Origin: Clostridia bacterium
Lineage (GTDB): Bacteria > Bacillota > Clostridia > Oscillospirales > Acutalibacteraceae
Direction: 5' to 3'
DNA length: 41,987 nt
Assembly (NCBI GenBank): GCA_017516315.1
Contig: JAFXDE010000001.1
Coordinates: 1 to 41,987 of the forward strand
Shown: positions 16,657-24,979 of the stretch, one piece after another
How positions within the stretch are numbered: position 1 is the stretch's first letter
Layout: each line of letters opens with the position of its first letter
Made by a program: the position numbers and the translations under genes
Notes under the pieces: model-generated
The model's input: the letters and a program-made list of their open reading frames with translations, nothing else
Told to the model about the DNA's origin: nothing
Databases searched by the model: none

Positions 16657-18084
16657 ATGAAAAAATTATTAAAGAAATCTCTTGCCATCGTACTCACTAT
16701 GCTTTTCCTTTGCGGAAGCTTTTCTGCGAGTGCAGTAGTAGTGAACGGAAAGAATCATTTCGACTACGGCTCCTATGTTCTTTTAGGTGACAGCGTTGCC
16801 AGCGGCTGGAGTGACATCGAAGACAGAGATACCTGCTTCACCCGTGTAGAGGGCTCCTACGGTGCAGTTCTTGCCGACGACCTCGGTGTAGAATATCATC
16901 CTATGGCTTGTATCGGCTTCAGAACACTCGAAATGCGCTATATGTTTGAGGATGGTTTCGTAGGCGACAGATTTATGTTCTATTCCGTAGAGCAGGAATT
17001 CATCGATGAAAAAATTCCTGAAATCCGTGCCGCAGTCGCAGATGCAGGTCTTATCACTCTTAACGTAGGCGGTAATGACTGGGGCTCGTTTGTAGGCTGG
17101 CATCTTATGGAGGAACTCGAAAAGGTTGAGGGCTCTGAAAACTTCGTTGAGAAGGCTCTTCCTTATCTCGAAAATACAATTAATTTCGGTGTAGATACCA
17201 TCGAAACCATTGTAGGCCTCGCTGATATTGCAGGCTTAGTTCCCGAGCTTGTTAAGATTCTTCCTATGGCACTTAACAAGGGTATGGAAAGCTATATTAA
17301 AAACTGGAACATTATGATCGAAGACATCTACGCTCTCAATCCCGATGTAACACTCGTTGTTATCGGCATGTTTGATACAGGCTTACAGGATGAGACGATG
17401 GATGATGTGGAAGGTGTAATCAAGCTTCCCTCAGGCGAAGTTGGCGGAATCAATATCGGTCAGACTATAGTTGACCTTGCCAATACTCCTATGCGTCAGA
17501 ACGCTGACAAGTACGGCTATATCTTTATTGATCCCATCGGTACTCTCTGTGAAAGTCAGCATCCCAGCTATGCAGGTCACAGACACATCGCTGATTTAAT
17601 TCTTGAGGCACTTCCCGATGCAGATTTTCCCTATACCGACATCGAAAAAGGCACCAAGGAATACGGTATCGCTCAGAAGCTTTACGCAAAGGGCTATATG
17701 TATGGAGTTTCAGATACGGAATTTGCTCCCTCTTCCGCTATTACCAAGTCTCAGCTTGCGGAAGTGCTTTATAACGCAGCAGGTGCTCCCGCAGTTGAAG
17801 GGGCTTTAAATGATACCTCTTCTGCGTCTGCTGTATGGTGCGCGGAAAAGGGTGTTCTTTCAGCAGACGGAAACGGTAATTTCGCTCCCGATGAAGCTGT
17901 ATCATATTTTGGTTTCGCACAGGCTATGTTCAAATTCTCACAGGCAGACGGATTCAGCATCGGCGGATTTATAAACGGTATTTCGATCTTCCTCAAGGTT
18001 CTTGTACAGAACATCGCAAGAATAGGAAATTCTATGAGACGAATCGATGCCGCTTCTTACATCGTAAGCTACTTGGGCTTCTGA
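16657..18084 (+). CDS. Secreted SGNH/GDSL hydrolase with C-terminal S-layer-type repeats
   Basis: 475 residues from ATG 16657, which follows a perfect GGGAGG ribosome site; an in-frame ATG at 16606 has none. Residues 1-26 are a signal peptide (cut after SASA). The SGNH fold shows the GDSV block (S46), the NVGGNDW block (about 138-144), and SQHPSYAGH with the catalytic histidine (about 305-313). Such enzymes are esterases or lipases, often deacetylating polysaccharides. The C-terminal 130 residues hold about two degenerate S-layer homology repeats, which would hold the enzyme on the cell wall. Confidence 0.82.
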   Translation: MKKLLKKSLAIVLTMLFLCGSFSASAVVVNGKNHFDYGSYVLLGDSVASGWSDIEDRDTCFTRVEGSYGAVLADDLGVEYHPMACIGFRTLEMRYMFEDGFVGDRFMFYSVEQEFIDEKIPEIRAAVADAGLITLNVGGNDWGSFVGWHLMEELEKVEGSENFVEKALPYLENTINFGVDTIETIVGLADIAGLVPELVKILPMALNKGMESYIKNWNIMIEDIYALNPDVTLVVIGMFDTGLQDETMDDVEGVIKLPSGEVGGINIGQTIVDLANTPMRQNADKYGYIFIDPIGTLCESQHPSYAGHRHIADLILEALPDADFPYTDIEKGTKEYGIAQKLYAKGYMYGVSDTEFAPSSAITKSQLAEVLYNAAGAPAVEGALNDTSSASAVWCAEKGVLSADGNGNFAPDEAVSYFGFAQAMFKFSQADGFSIGGFINGISIFLKVLVQNIARIGNSMRRIDAASYIVSYLGF

Positions 18085-18101
18085 TAAAAGAGAATAAGCT
18101 C

Positions 18102-18131
18102 TACCGGGTGGAAACACCCGGTATTTTTATT
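18102..18131 (+). terminator. Terminator of the SGNH hydrolase gene
   Basis: A 9-bp stem (TACCGGGTG 18102-18110 with CACCCGGTA 18115-18123, GAAA loop) is followed by TTTTTATT. Confidence 0.92.
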
Positions 18132-18143
18132 GCTTTAAAGCAG

Positions 18144-18172
18144 TTGTAAATGTGAATAAGATGTGATACAAT
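18144..18172 (+). promoter_or_regulatory. Promoter of the papain-like protein/GPH symporter unit
   Basis: TTGTAA (18144-18149), 17 bases, TACAAT (18167-18172). This rules out an in-frame GTG at 18163 as start, because it lies in the -10 region. Confidence 0.55.
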
Positions 18173-18198
18173 ATACGAAACGAAGGGTCGTGATTACT

Positions 18199-18744
18199 GT
18201 GTTGCAAAAATATAATTACAGACATAACCTCACTGTTCCCTTGCCTGACGATGAAATAGTAAACGGTCAGGGCTGCGGAGAGGTGGCGAAGATGAAATAC
18301 GGCTTTTTCCCTATGTCCTATAACGGCTGCGAGATGATAGCGCTTCACAACAGTATGGTTTTGAGAGGGGAGAAATCTTCGCTGAGAGAGGTCTGTCTCG
18401 AAATGTATCCTCGATGTCAAGCGGTGTCGGGACTTTTCGGCTCCAATCCGCTTCTTTTAGGCTCCTTTTATAAAAGAAGGGGGATTCCTTACAGAATGAC
18501 TTTGAGGTATGACGATTTTTTTGACAGCCTCGATGATGTAAAGGCAGCAGTTCTTTCCTTCTGGTGTCCCCATAAGCCCTTTAAGGGGCTTCATACCGTA
18601 GCTGTGCAGAAGGTGGACTGTAAAATAAAAATTTATAACCGCTACAATAACCGTGACTATCCCTATATTTATCCGTCGAGGGCGGAGCTTTTACCGCATA
18701 AGTCCGATTTCATTTGCGGTTACTTAATAGAGGAGGAAAAATAA
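18199..18744 (+). CDS. Papain-like (C39-like) cysteine-peptidase fold protein
   Basis: About 181 residues. The start is not certain: GTG 18199 fits the GAAGGG at 18182-18187 best; GTG 18190 and TTG 18202 are alternatives. The segment YNGCEMIALHN has a cysteine at a helix start, GLHTVAV carries a histidine, and IYNRYNNRD follows, an order typical of papain-like C39/BtrH-type folds (Cys, His, Asn/Asp). No signal peptide is seen. It stops two bases before the symporter start, whose ribosome site lies in its last codons. A peptidase or transferase role is inferred from the fold; family assignment is tentative. Confidence 0.55.
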   Translation: MLQKYNYRHNLTVPLPDDEIVNGQGCGEVAKMKYGFFPMSYNGCEMIALHNSMVLRGEKSSLREVCLEMYPRCQAVSGLFGSNPLLLGSFYKRRGIPYRMTLRYDDFFDSLDDVKAAVLSFWCPHKPFKGLHTVAVQKVDCKIKIYNRYNNRDYPYIYPSRAELLPHKSDFICGYLIEEEK

Positions 18745-18746
18745 AA

Positions 18747-20327
18747 ATGGAAAAGGAAAAAACACCCCTTACCGAGCAGAATACCTTAGTCGGCAAGGTA
18801 AAAAAGCTTATCGGTGTAGAGCCGGGAACAAAGCTTAAGCCTATGGTAGCTTACAATTCGGCTATCTTCTTTTCAGGCGGCGGCCCCTATGTTATGGGTA
18901 ACTTCCTGCTTCCTTTTCTTACAAAGGTAGAAGGTCTTCAGGCTGACCAGTATGCTACGGTGCTTCTCTGCTCCTGCATCTGCGACGCCGTAACCGATCC
19001 GATTATGGGTATCATTACCGACAGAACGAGACATAAGGACGGAAGACACCGCCCTTATCTTAAATTTGGTGTTCTTCCTGCTATGCTTGCCTTCCTTCTT
19101 ATGTGGAACTCCTTTGGCCTTTCCGCTTCTGCAGGACCTCAGAGTAATAAGGTTATGCTTTACTACATATTTGCCTATATGTTCTATAAGACCGTCAGCA
19201 CTATGATTATGGTGCCTCACACGGCTATGCTTCCGGGTATCGCGCCGACCTATCATCTCCGTACTCAGTTTAACGGAGTCAAAACAATTATGGATGCGGT
19301 GGCTTCCTATTCGTCCTTCTTCGTAGCTGCTTTCGTTTTAGGCGGTATCAACGGACTTTTCGTTACTCCCTCCTTCGGTCCTGAGCACAGAGGCAGATTT
19401 ACTCTTATGTCCGTTATTCTGTGTCTGTGGACGAGTCTGCCCCTTATCTTTACCTACAAGGGTACTAAGGAAGAAAGCTCCGCAGAGCAGGTCAATGAAA
19501 AGCTCGACCTTCACGAATTTTTTGGTCAGTATAAGGATGTTATCAGAAACAGAGTCTTCCGTCAGTATTTCCTTTTCGGCTTCATAATGCTCCTCGGCTC
19601 ATCCTTTGTTTCACAGTGTATGTACTATTTCCTCGAGACTGTTTACCATCAGGAAAAGGACTACAATATGATAATTATGCTCCAGGGTATCGGTGAGGCC
19701 CTCGGCTTCTTCCCTGCGTATATGCTTTCTATCAAGAAAAACAAGCAGCTTCCTGCTAAGGTATTTATGCCCGTGGCAGTTTCGGCACTCGGCCTTGCCT
19801 GGCTCGGCAGAAACAGCGGCAATATGTTTATTATGTTTATCGTAGAGTTTATGTACGGTCTCGGACTTGCAGGTATGGCGAGCGTACAGAATAATATCTT
19901 CCCCGATGTCACCGACGTTGACGAGCTTATTACGGGACAGAGAAGAGAGGGCGTTATTTCCACCTTCTCCACCTTCACCAAAAAGTTCGTAAGCGGCTTT
20001 GCAGGCTTCGGTGTAGGTAACATTCTCCGCTGGTTCGGCTACGATACACAGCTCGATGCGGCAATGCAGACCGAAAGAGCAGTAAACGGTGTGGCTATCT
20101 GCTTCACCCTCATTCCTATGGCATTCCTCTTCCTTTCCTTCCTTTCCATTATGAGATATAACCTCACTAAGGATAAGCTCGATTTCATCAAAGCGAAAAT
20201 CAAGGAAAAGAAAGAGAAGGGCTTCGTAGAGGTCACGGACGAAGAAAAGGCGGCTCTCGAAAGCATTTCGGGTCAGAAATTCGAAAATATGTGGATAGGT
20301 CAGAAAGAGACAGTGTCGGCAGAATAA
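18747..20327 (+). CDS. GPH-family sugar:cation symporter (MelB-like)
   Basis: A 526-residue transporter with about twelve membrane segments. The cytoplasmic loop DAVTDPIMGIITDRTRHKDGRHRPYL-like region (about 80-105) is the signature of glycoside-pentoside-hexuronide symporters, with the aspartates that bind cation and sugar. It imports a glycoside or uronide with Na+ or H+. ATG 18747 follows AGGAGG with ideal spacing. The C-terminus is a charged cytoplasmic tail. The sugar is unknown; the glycosidases and sugar-acid operon in this window are candidates for use of its substrate. Confidence 0.9.
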   Translation: MEKEKTPLTEQNTLVGKVKKLIGVEPGTKLKPMVAYNSAIFFSGGGPYVMGNFLLPFLTKVEGLQADQYATVLLCSCICDAVTDPIMGIITDRTRHKDGRHRPYLKFGVLPAMLAFLLMWNSFGLSASAGPQSNKVMLYYIFAYMFYKTVSTMIMVPHTAMLPGIAPTYHLRTQFNGVKTIMDAVASYSSFFVAAFVLGGINGLFVTPSFGPEHRGRFTLMSVILCLWTSLPLIFTYKGTKEESSAEQVNEKLDLHEFFGQYKDVIRNRVFRQYFLFGFIMLLGSSFVSQCMYYFLETVYHQEKDYNMIIMLQGIGEALGFFPAYMLSIKKNKQLPAKVFMPVAVSALGLAWLGRNSGNMFIMFIVEFMYGLGLAGMASVQNNIFPDVTDVDELITGQRREGVISTFSTFTKKFVSGFAGFGVGNILRWFGYDTQLDAAMQTERAVNGVAICFTLIPMAFLFLSFLSIMRYNLTKDKLDFIKAKIKEKKEKGFVEVTDEEKAALESISGQKFENMWIGQKETVSAE

Positions 20328-20332
20328 AAAAT

Positions 20333-20369
20333 AAAACAAGCAGTTTTTTGATGACTGCTTGTTTTTTTG
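20333..20369 (+). terminator. Terminator of the symporter gene
   Basis: A 12-bp stem (20333-20344 with 20354-20365) continues into a T-run. Confidence 0.88.
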
Positions 20370-20374
20370 TATGT

Positions 20375-20731
20375 TCAGTTGTTTGAGTAAGTAATAAACA
20401 GTACACCGGTTACTATACCGAAAATTATCTGTATCCATAATCCCGCCTTTCCGATTGGCAGAAAATCGAGAAATATGTTCAGTAATAATACTGAGTTTAT
20501 TATAAGAGAGGATACAGCAAATTTTTTGAGCTTACTGTAGCTTTCTTTATTTTTTAGGGAGAAAACTGTCCACAGTAAGGAGGAAATAAAGGGTAATATA
20601 ATGCTTAAACAAATAATCGCAAAGCCCAATGAATCATCATAACCCACTACACCCGGTGCGGCAAATACAATGAGGCAGAAGATACAACTCAAACAGGTCA
20701 TTACTGATAAATTACGAAGTGATTTTTTCAT
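20375..20731 (-). CDS. Small four-helix membrane protein, unknown
   Basis: 118 residues with four hydrophobic segments (about 9-28, 35-57, 70-90, 95-113) and short loops. I do not recognise a family and see no catalytic motif. It lies 18 bases downstream of another membrane protein gene, likely one transcript. Confidence 0.6.
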   Translation of the reverse strand: MKKSLRNLSVMTCLSCIFCLIVFAAPGVVGYDDSLGFAIICLSIILPFISSLLWTVFSLKNKESYSKLKKFAVSSLIINSVLLLNIFLDFLPIGKAGLWIQIIFGIVTGVLFITYSNN

Positions 20732-20749
20732 ATTTGTCAGCTTCTTTCT

Positions 20750-21292
20750 TTACAGTAAAAATTTACCGGATGGCAAAAAGGGGACTACATTTGTGCTTTC
20801 ACGGCAGAAAGGAATTACTTCGTTAATGAAAGCATCGGAATCATCAGAGGTAAAAATAACCTTAATGACAGATCTGTTCATTTTTTTCTTTCCTTTTCTG
20901 TTCTGATTCAAAATATCAGCCGAGAAATACAGGTAATAGGTGTTTCCCTCACCTCTGGTCTGTCCGCTGTAGCTTATACCGAAATCTTTGATTTCAGGCC
21001 ACATATATTTTTTGGTGCCGAAAAAGCTTCTGCAGATGACACCTTCTTTGCTTATTGTGGTCTTTTTGAAAAATTCGTTGAAGGAAAACAGGATAAAATA
21101 ACCCATTACACTTAACCACATAAGCATAAAAATATCTCCGAAAACATCGACAGGCTCCTTAGCTTCTTCGTAGGACAGGTTAGGTAAAATGAGAACAGCT
21201 CCTGAAATGAAAAGAAAAACGGACATAGCTCCTGTTAGCAAAAAAGTAAGCTTCTTTGAAATTGTTATTTCGCCATTATTCTTTTTAATCAT
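20750..21292 (-). CDS. Membrane protein with PH-like cytoplasmic domain, unknown
   Basis: 180 residues. Two membrane helices (about 14-37 and 50-72) are followed by a soluble beta-rich domain beginning KKTTISKEGVICRSFFGTKKYMWPEI, a pattern common in bacterial PH-like domain proteins (strand, W-x-E-I turn). The function is unknown. It is co-transcribed with the small membrane protein that follows it. Confidence 0.6.
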   Translation of the reverse strand: MIKKNNGEITISKKLTFLLTGAMSVFLFISGAVLILPNLSYEEAKEPVDVFGDIFMLMWLSVMGYFILFSFNEFFKKTTISKEGVICRSFFGTKKYMWPEIKDFGISYSGQTRGEGNTYYLYFSADILNQNRKGKKKMNRSVIKVIFTSDDSDAFINEVIPFCRESTNVVPFLPSGKFLL

Positions 21293-21418
21293 ATTTTCAC
21301 CTTCTTACAGTTCAATAATATCATTTACCATATACTTTGTCAACAAAGCTTTCCTATCATAAATCCCACACCTCCCGAATATATTTCTTACAGAAACAAA
21401 TGTCAGGAGATGTGATTT

Positions 21419-22948
21419 ATGCCTATGGAAATAAAAAAAGATACCTATTCCTTCTGTGAGCTTTTTACACGGAGTAAATGTGAGCAGGCGGTAAGCCTCG
21501 AGATTAACCTGCCCGACTACTGCTCGGACATAAAAAAGATACTCAAATGCACCGTAAAGGCCGGAATATCAAATGTGTCAGTAAGCGGTGAAAATGTAAA
21601 TTTGTCGGGTACGGCAGTAACGAGACTGATATATGTAGGAGAAAACGAAAAAATCGACTGCTTCGAGCATACGGATGCCCTTTCCTGCAGTACCCGTATT
21701 AAGGATATGCCCGAAAACCCCTTGATTAAAGCCGTGACGAGGACTGACTACATAAACTGCCGTGCTCTGAGTCAGCGGAGAATAAGCGTCAGCGGAAATA
21801 TCGGTGCCGCAGTTTATGTTTACCGTGAAAATAAAAAGGAGTTTCCCTGCCATATCGACTCGCCGGATATGGAATGTAAAAAGGAAAAGAAAACCGTTTC
21901 AAATCTTATCTGTCAGACCGAGAAAACCTTTGATTTGAGTGAGACGGTAGCTCTCGATAAGGACAGAGAGGATATCGGTAAAATTCTTCGCAGCGATTGC
22001 ACGGTAAAGCTCGAATCTAAAAAAGCCGTGGCAGATAAGCTTCTTATAAAGGGTGAGCTTTGCTGTGAGATACTTTATACGGACAGCGAGAAAAACGGCA
22101 TCGTTAAGGTGACCCACTCTATGCCCATAAGTCAGATTTTAGGTGTGGGCGGCATTACTGAAAAAAGCGATATTCAGCTTTCTCTTGCCCCGTCGCAGTT
22201 CACCGTTTCAGCTAAAAATGACTCTGCGGGAAGATGCAGACTTCTGGAGCTTGCCGCGAGGGTAAGTGCTGTAGTGAGATGCAGAGAGGATAAGGAAATC
22301 GAAATTATAAAGGATTGCTATTCCACCAGGTACGAGGTGACGGGCGATTATAAAAACGCTGAATTTCATACCTGTGCCTTTAACGGTGAAAGGGAAATTC
22401 CCTTCGAGGAAACCGTCTACTTTTCCGACGGCAATATAGCCGAAATAAAGGATATGTGGTGCAGCGGTGACGAGTGCAGAATGTCCGGGGGCGAAAAGGC
22501 CGCAGAGGGAGAGTGCGATTTTCTCCTTCACGGGATTTATACCGATTCTGACGGAAGCTGCCGCTATGCGGAAAAGAATCTTTCGGCAAAGGTGGGAGTT
22601 CCTCTTAAAGCAAAGGGTGAAAAGACAGACTGCGACTGTGATATTACGGTGACCTCTCTTTCCTGGTCTGATGCAGGGGGCGGAAAGGTGAAAATTAAAG
22701 GCACGGTTCTTCTTAATTGCTACGCTTCCGTATGCAGTGAAAGCAGATTCCTTTCCGATATCCGTCAAAGCGAAAAGGAAAAAGAGCAGAAATATCCTGC
22801 CCTTTGTATCTGCTATGCCCGTAAGGGTGAAAAAATATGGGACATAGCAAAGCATTACAATACTACCGAGTCACTCATAAAAAATGAAAACGGCATAAAG
22901 GATGAGATGACCGATAAGGAAATGATGCTGATGATACCCTGCGTATAA
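21419..22948 (+). CDS. sipL: SipL-type spore coat morphogenesis protein (DUF3794 + LysM)
   Basis: 509 residues, the usual SipL length. The N-terminus has the SPOCS/DUF3794 pattern with VSLEINLPDYCSDIKKILKC (20-39), repeated in related beta-rich domains in the middle and before the C-terminus. The last 45 residues form a LysM domain (KGEKIWDIAKHYNTTESLI...). In Clostridioides difficile SipL binds the coat ATPase SpoIVA through this LysM and is needed to place the coat on the forespore. The AGGAG site at 21405 supports ATG 21419. A terminator follows. Confidence 0.85.
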   Translation: MPMEIKKDTYSFCELFTRSKCEQAVSLEINLPDYCSDIKKILKCTVKAGISNVSVSGENVNLSGTAVTRLIYVGENEKIDCFEHTDALSCSTRIKDMPENPLIKAVTRTDYINCRALSQRRISVSGNIGAAVYVYRENKKEFPCHIDSPDMECKKEKKTVSNLICQTEKTFDLSETVALDKDREDIGKILRSDCTVKLESKKAVADKLLIKGELCCEILYTDSEKNGIVKVTHSMPISQILGVGGITEKSDIQLSLAPSQFTVSAKNDSAGRCRLLELAARVSAVVRCREDKEIEIIKDCYSTRYEVTGDYKNAEFHTCAFNGEREIPFEETVYFSDGNIAEIKDMWCSGDECRMSGGEKAAEGECDFLLHGIYTDSDGSCRYAEKNLSAKVGVPLKAKGEKTDCDCDITVTSLSWSDAGGGKVKIKGTVLLNCYASVCSESRFLSDIRQSEKEKEQKYPALCICYARKGEKIWDIAKHYNTTESLIKNENGIKDEMTDKEMMLMIPCV

Positions 22949-22955
22949 AAAAAGA

Positions 22956-22977
22956 GGCTGTTCATCTGAGAACAGCC
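22956..22977. terminator. Bidirectional terminator
   Basis: An 8-bp stem GGCTGTTC/GAACAGCC (22956-22963 with 22970-22977) has an A-run on its left (22947-22953) and CCTGTTTTATTT on its right, between convergent genes. Confidence 0.8.
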
Positions 22978-22983
22978 CCTGTT

Positions 22984-23271
22984 TTATTTAAAAAACACAA
23001 AGTATGCCGAAGCGCCGATAAGGATTATCTGAAAAAGGATAATCACGGGAAGCCCTATCATAAACTTTTTATGAAGAGTCTTATGCCTTATGAGCTTCAT
23101 AGTGATGTATTCGCTTAAGGCACCGCCGAAAAGGGCGAGGGAGAGAAGAGTAGCCTCGGGAATACGGCGCATTTTCTTTTTTGCGAGGATTTTATCGAGG
23201 GCAGTAATAATAAAGGTAACGAAGGAAATTACGGCGAAATAAAGAAGTGCCGCGGTATATAATTTATCCAT
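22984..23271 (-). CDS. DUF1294 small membrane protein
   Basis: 95 residues with three hydrophobic segments and the DUF1294 signature: a RRIPEATLLSLALFGGALSE-type core (about 35-54) and RHKTLHKKF (about 62-70). The function of the family is unknown. Its start overlaps the end of the upstream zinc-ribbon gene by 8 bases. Confidence 0.85.
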   Translation of the reverse strand: MDKLYTAALLYFAVISFVTFIITALDKILAKKKMRRIPEATLLSLALFGGALSEYITMKLIRHKTLHKKFMIGLPVIILFQIILIGASAYFVFFK

Positions 23272-23551
23272 TGTTATCTCTTATAAGCTTAAGGTCGCTT
23301 TCCGTAAGGAAAACCGTAGTGCCTCTTTCCTTTTCCTTGAGATAATTTGTGTTAACGGAAAAAACGCTGGCACAGTTCGGACATACGGAAATATAAATAT
23401 TTTTATCTTCGCCCTTGATTTTTGCCACAAGTGTGGTATCCTTTGTAGAGAAGAGTCTCATCGAAACAGTCTCTTTACAGACAGGGCAGGACACATTGTT
23501 TGTGCTTCCGCCGTCCAAAGTTGAAATTTTATTATAATTTTTAATAGCCAT
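23264..23551 (-). CDS. Small putative zinc-ribbon protein
   Basis: 95 residues with two CxxC knuckles, CPVC (about 19-22) and CPNC (about 55-58), separated by about 35 residues of beta-strand character. This is a zinc-ribbon layout without a recognisable family. The AGGAGG ribosome site fixes the start. It is coupled to the DUF1294 gene. Confidence 0.6.
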   Translation of the reverse strand: MAIKNYNKISTLDGGSTNNVSCPVCKETVSMRLFSTKDTTLVAKIKGEDKNIYISVCPNCASVFSVNTNYLKEKERGTTVFLTESDLKLIRDNNG

Positions 23552-23625
23552 TTTAGTTCCTCCTTAAAAGAGTGTAACTATATTCTAATTTGTTTTCAGT
23601 CTTATGTCAAGAGGAAGTGTATTTT

Positions 23626-24930
23626 ATGAAAAGATTTATACTGATTTTTTCCCTTATAACGGTTCTTTTTTGCTCCTGCGGTAAAACAGAGAATCTCAGT
23701 CCCTATGTAAGTGAATCCGCCTTACAGACTCAGTCCTCGTCGGAAAACAGGGAAACCACCGAAAAGCTCAGGGCGGAAAACTTCGTAGCCGTACCTGAGG
23801 ATGCTTCTTCAGCACAGGCGGAGGAAAAGGAGGAGACAGACTCTCTTTTTACTGCCTGCTGGCTCAGCTATATGGAGCTGTCTCTGACGGGAGAAAGAAA
23901 CACCGCAGAAAGCTACAGTACCTATATTGACGGAATATTCGATAATATGAAAAAGATAGGTATTACCGATGTTTTCGTTCAGGTAAGGCCCTTTGCCGAT
24001 GCCTTTTATCCTTCGGATATTTTTCCGTCGAGCGCTTATGTGGCTTCTGATCAGGGGGGAGCTATGCCCTTTGATGTCTTCGGCCTTATTGTAGAGAGAG
24101 CGAGGGCTAAAAATATTTCCGTTCACGCCTGGATTAATCCCTACAGAGTAAGCCACGCAAGTGACATAAATGCTCTCTCGGAGAAAAATCCTGCCCGTCA
24201 GATGTATAAGAAGGGGACAAATGAGGATGTAGCCGTAACGGAAAAGGGGATTTATTTTAACCCTGCGTCGGAAAAGGTGAGAAAGCTTATCACCGACGGA
24301 GCGAGAGAGCTTTTAGAAAGATACGACATAAAGGGAATACATATCGACGATTACTTTTATTTTCCCGACTGCGGTGATTTTGATGCCCGTCAGTACAGCA
24401 TTTACACCTCTCTGGGAGGCACGCTTAAGCTCGCTGACTGGAGAAGGGAAAATGTAAGCGCGCTTCTTTCTGCTCTTTATTCGGTCGTAAACTCCTACGG
24501 TCAGGATAAAATCTTTTCCGTAAGCCCTGCAGGTGATATAGGCAAATGCTTTAACGAAAGCTATGCCGATGTTTATCTCTGGTGCAGGGAAGAGGGCTAC
24601 TGCGATATGATTATTCCGCAAATATATTTCGGCTTCGAAAACGAAAAGCTTCCCTTTGAAGGATGCCTCGAGGATTGGAGGGCGCTTTGTGCCGAGGGCA
24701 AGATTGACCTTGCCGTAGGTCTTGCCCTTTATAAGGCAGGGCAGGAGGACACCTACGCTCTCTCGGGTAAGGACGAATGGATAAAAAACAGCGACATCAT
24801 CGCCCGTCAGGTAAAGCTTTTAAAAGAGAAAAAATGCTGCGGCTACGCACTTTACAGCGGAACATATATTGATTTTAATGAAAAAAGCTTTGCCGAAGAG
24901 TTAAATAATCTTAAAACTATGGTATATTAA
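23626..24930 (+). CDS. GHL10-family lipoprotein (glycosyl-hydrolase-like, DUF187)
   Basis: 434 residues from ATG 23626 (GAGGAAG ribosome site). The first 20 residues are a lipoprotein signal with LFCSC as a slightly unusual lipobox; residues 20-70 are a Ser/Glu-rich linker. The TIM-barrel domain shows the GHL10 pattern: a WLSYMEL-like first strand, GITDVFVQVRPFADAFYPS, VHAWINPYRVS, GIHIDDYFYF and DMIIPQIYFGF. Members of this group are thought to bind or cut peptidoglycan glycans at the cell surface. It is followed after 49 bases by a large amidase, suggesting a shared cell-wall role. Confidence 0.85.
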   Translation: MKRFILIFSLITVLFCSCGKTENLSPYVSESALQTQSSSENRETTEKLRAENFVAVPEDASSAQAEEKEETDSLFTACWLSYMELSLTGERNTAESYSTYIDGIFDNMKKIGITDVFVQVRPFADAFYPSDIFPSSAYVASDQGGAMPFDVFGLIVERARAKNISVHAWINPYRVSHASDINALSEKNPARQMYKKGTNEDVAVTEKGIYFNPASEKVRKLITDGARELLERYDIKGIHIDDYFYFPDCGDFDARQYSIYTSLGGTLKLADWRRENVSALLSALYSVVNSYGQDKIFSVSPAGDIGKCFNESYADVYLWCREEGYCDMIIPQIYFGFENEKLPFEGCLEDWRALCAEGKIDLAVGLALYKAGQEDTYALSGKDEWIKNSDIIARQVKLLKEKKCCGYALYSGTYIDFNEKSFAEELNNLKTMVY

Positions 24931-24979
24931 AGGTTAATGTGGTAAAATAGGTAGAATTAAATTTTACGGACGGTTTGAA

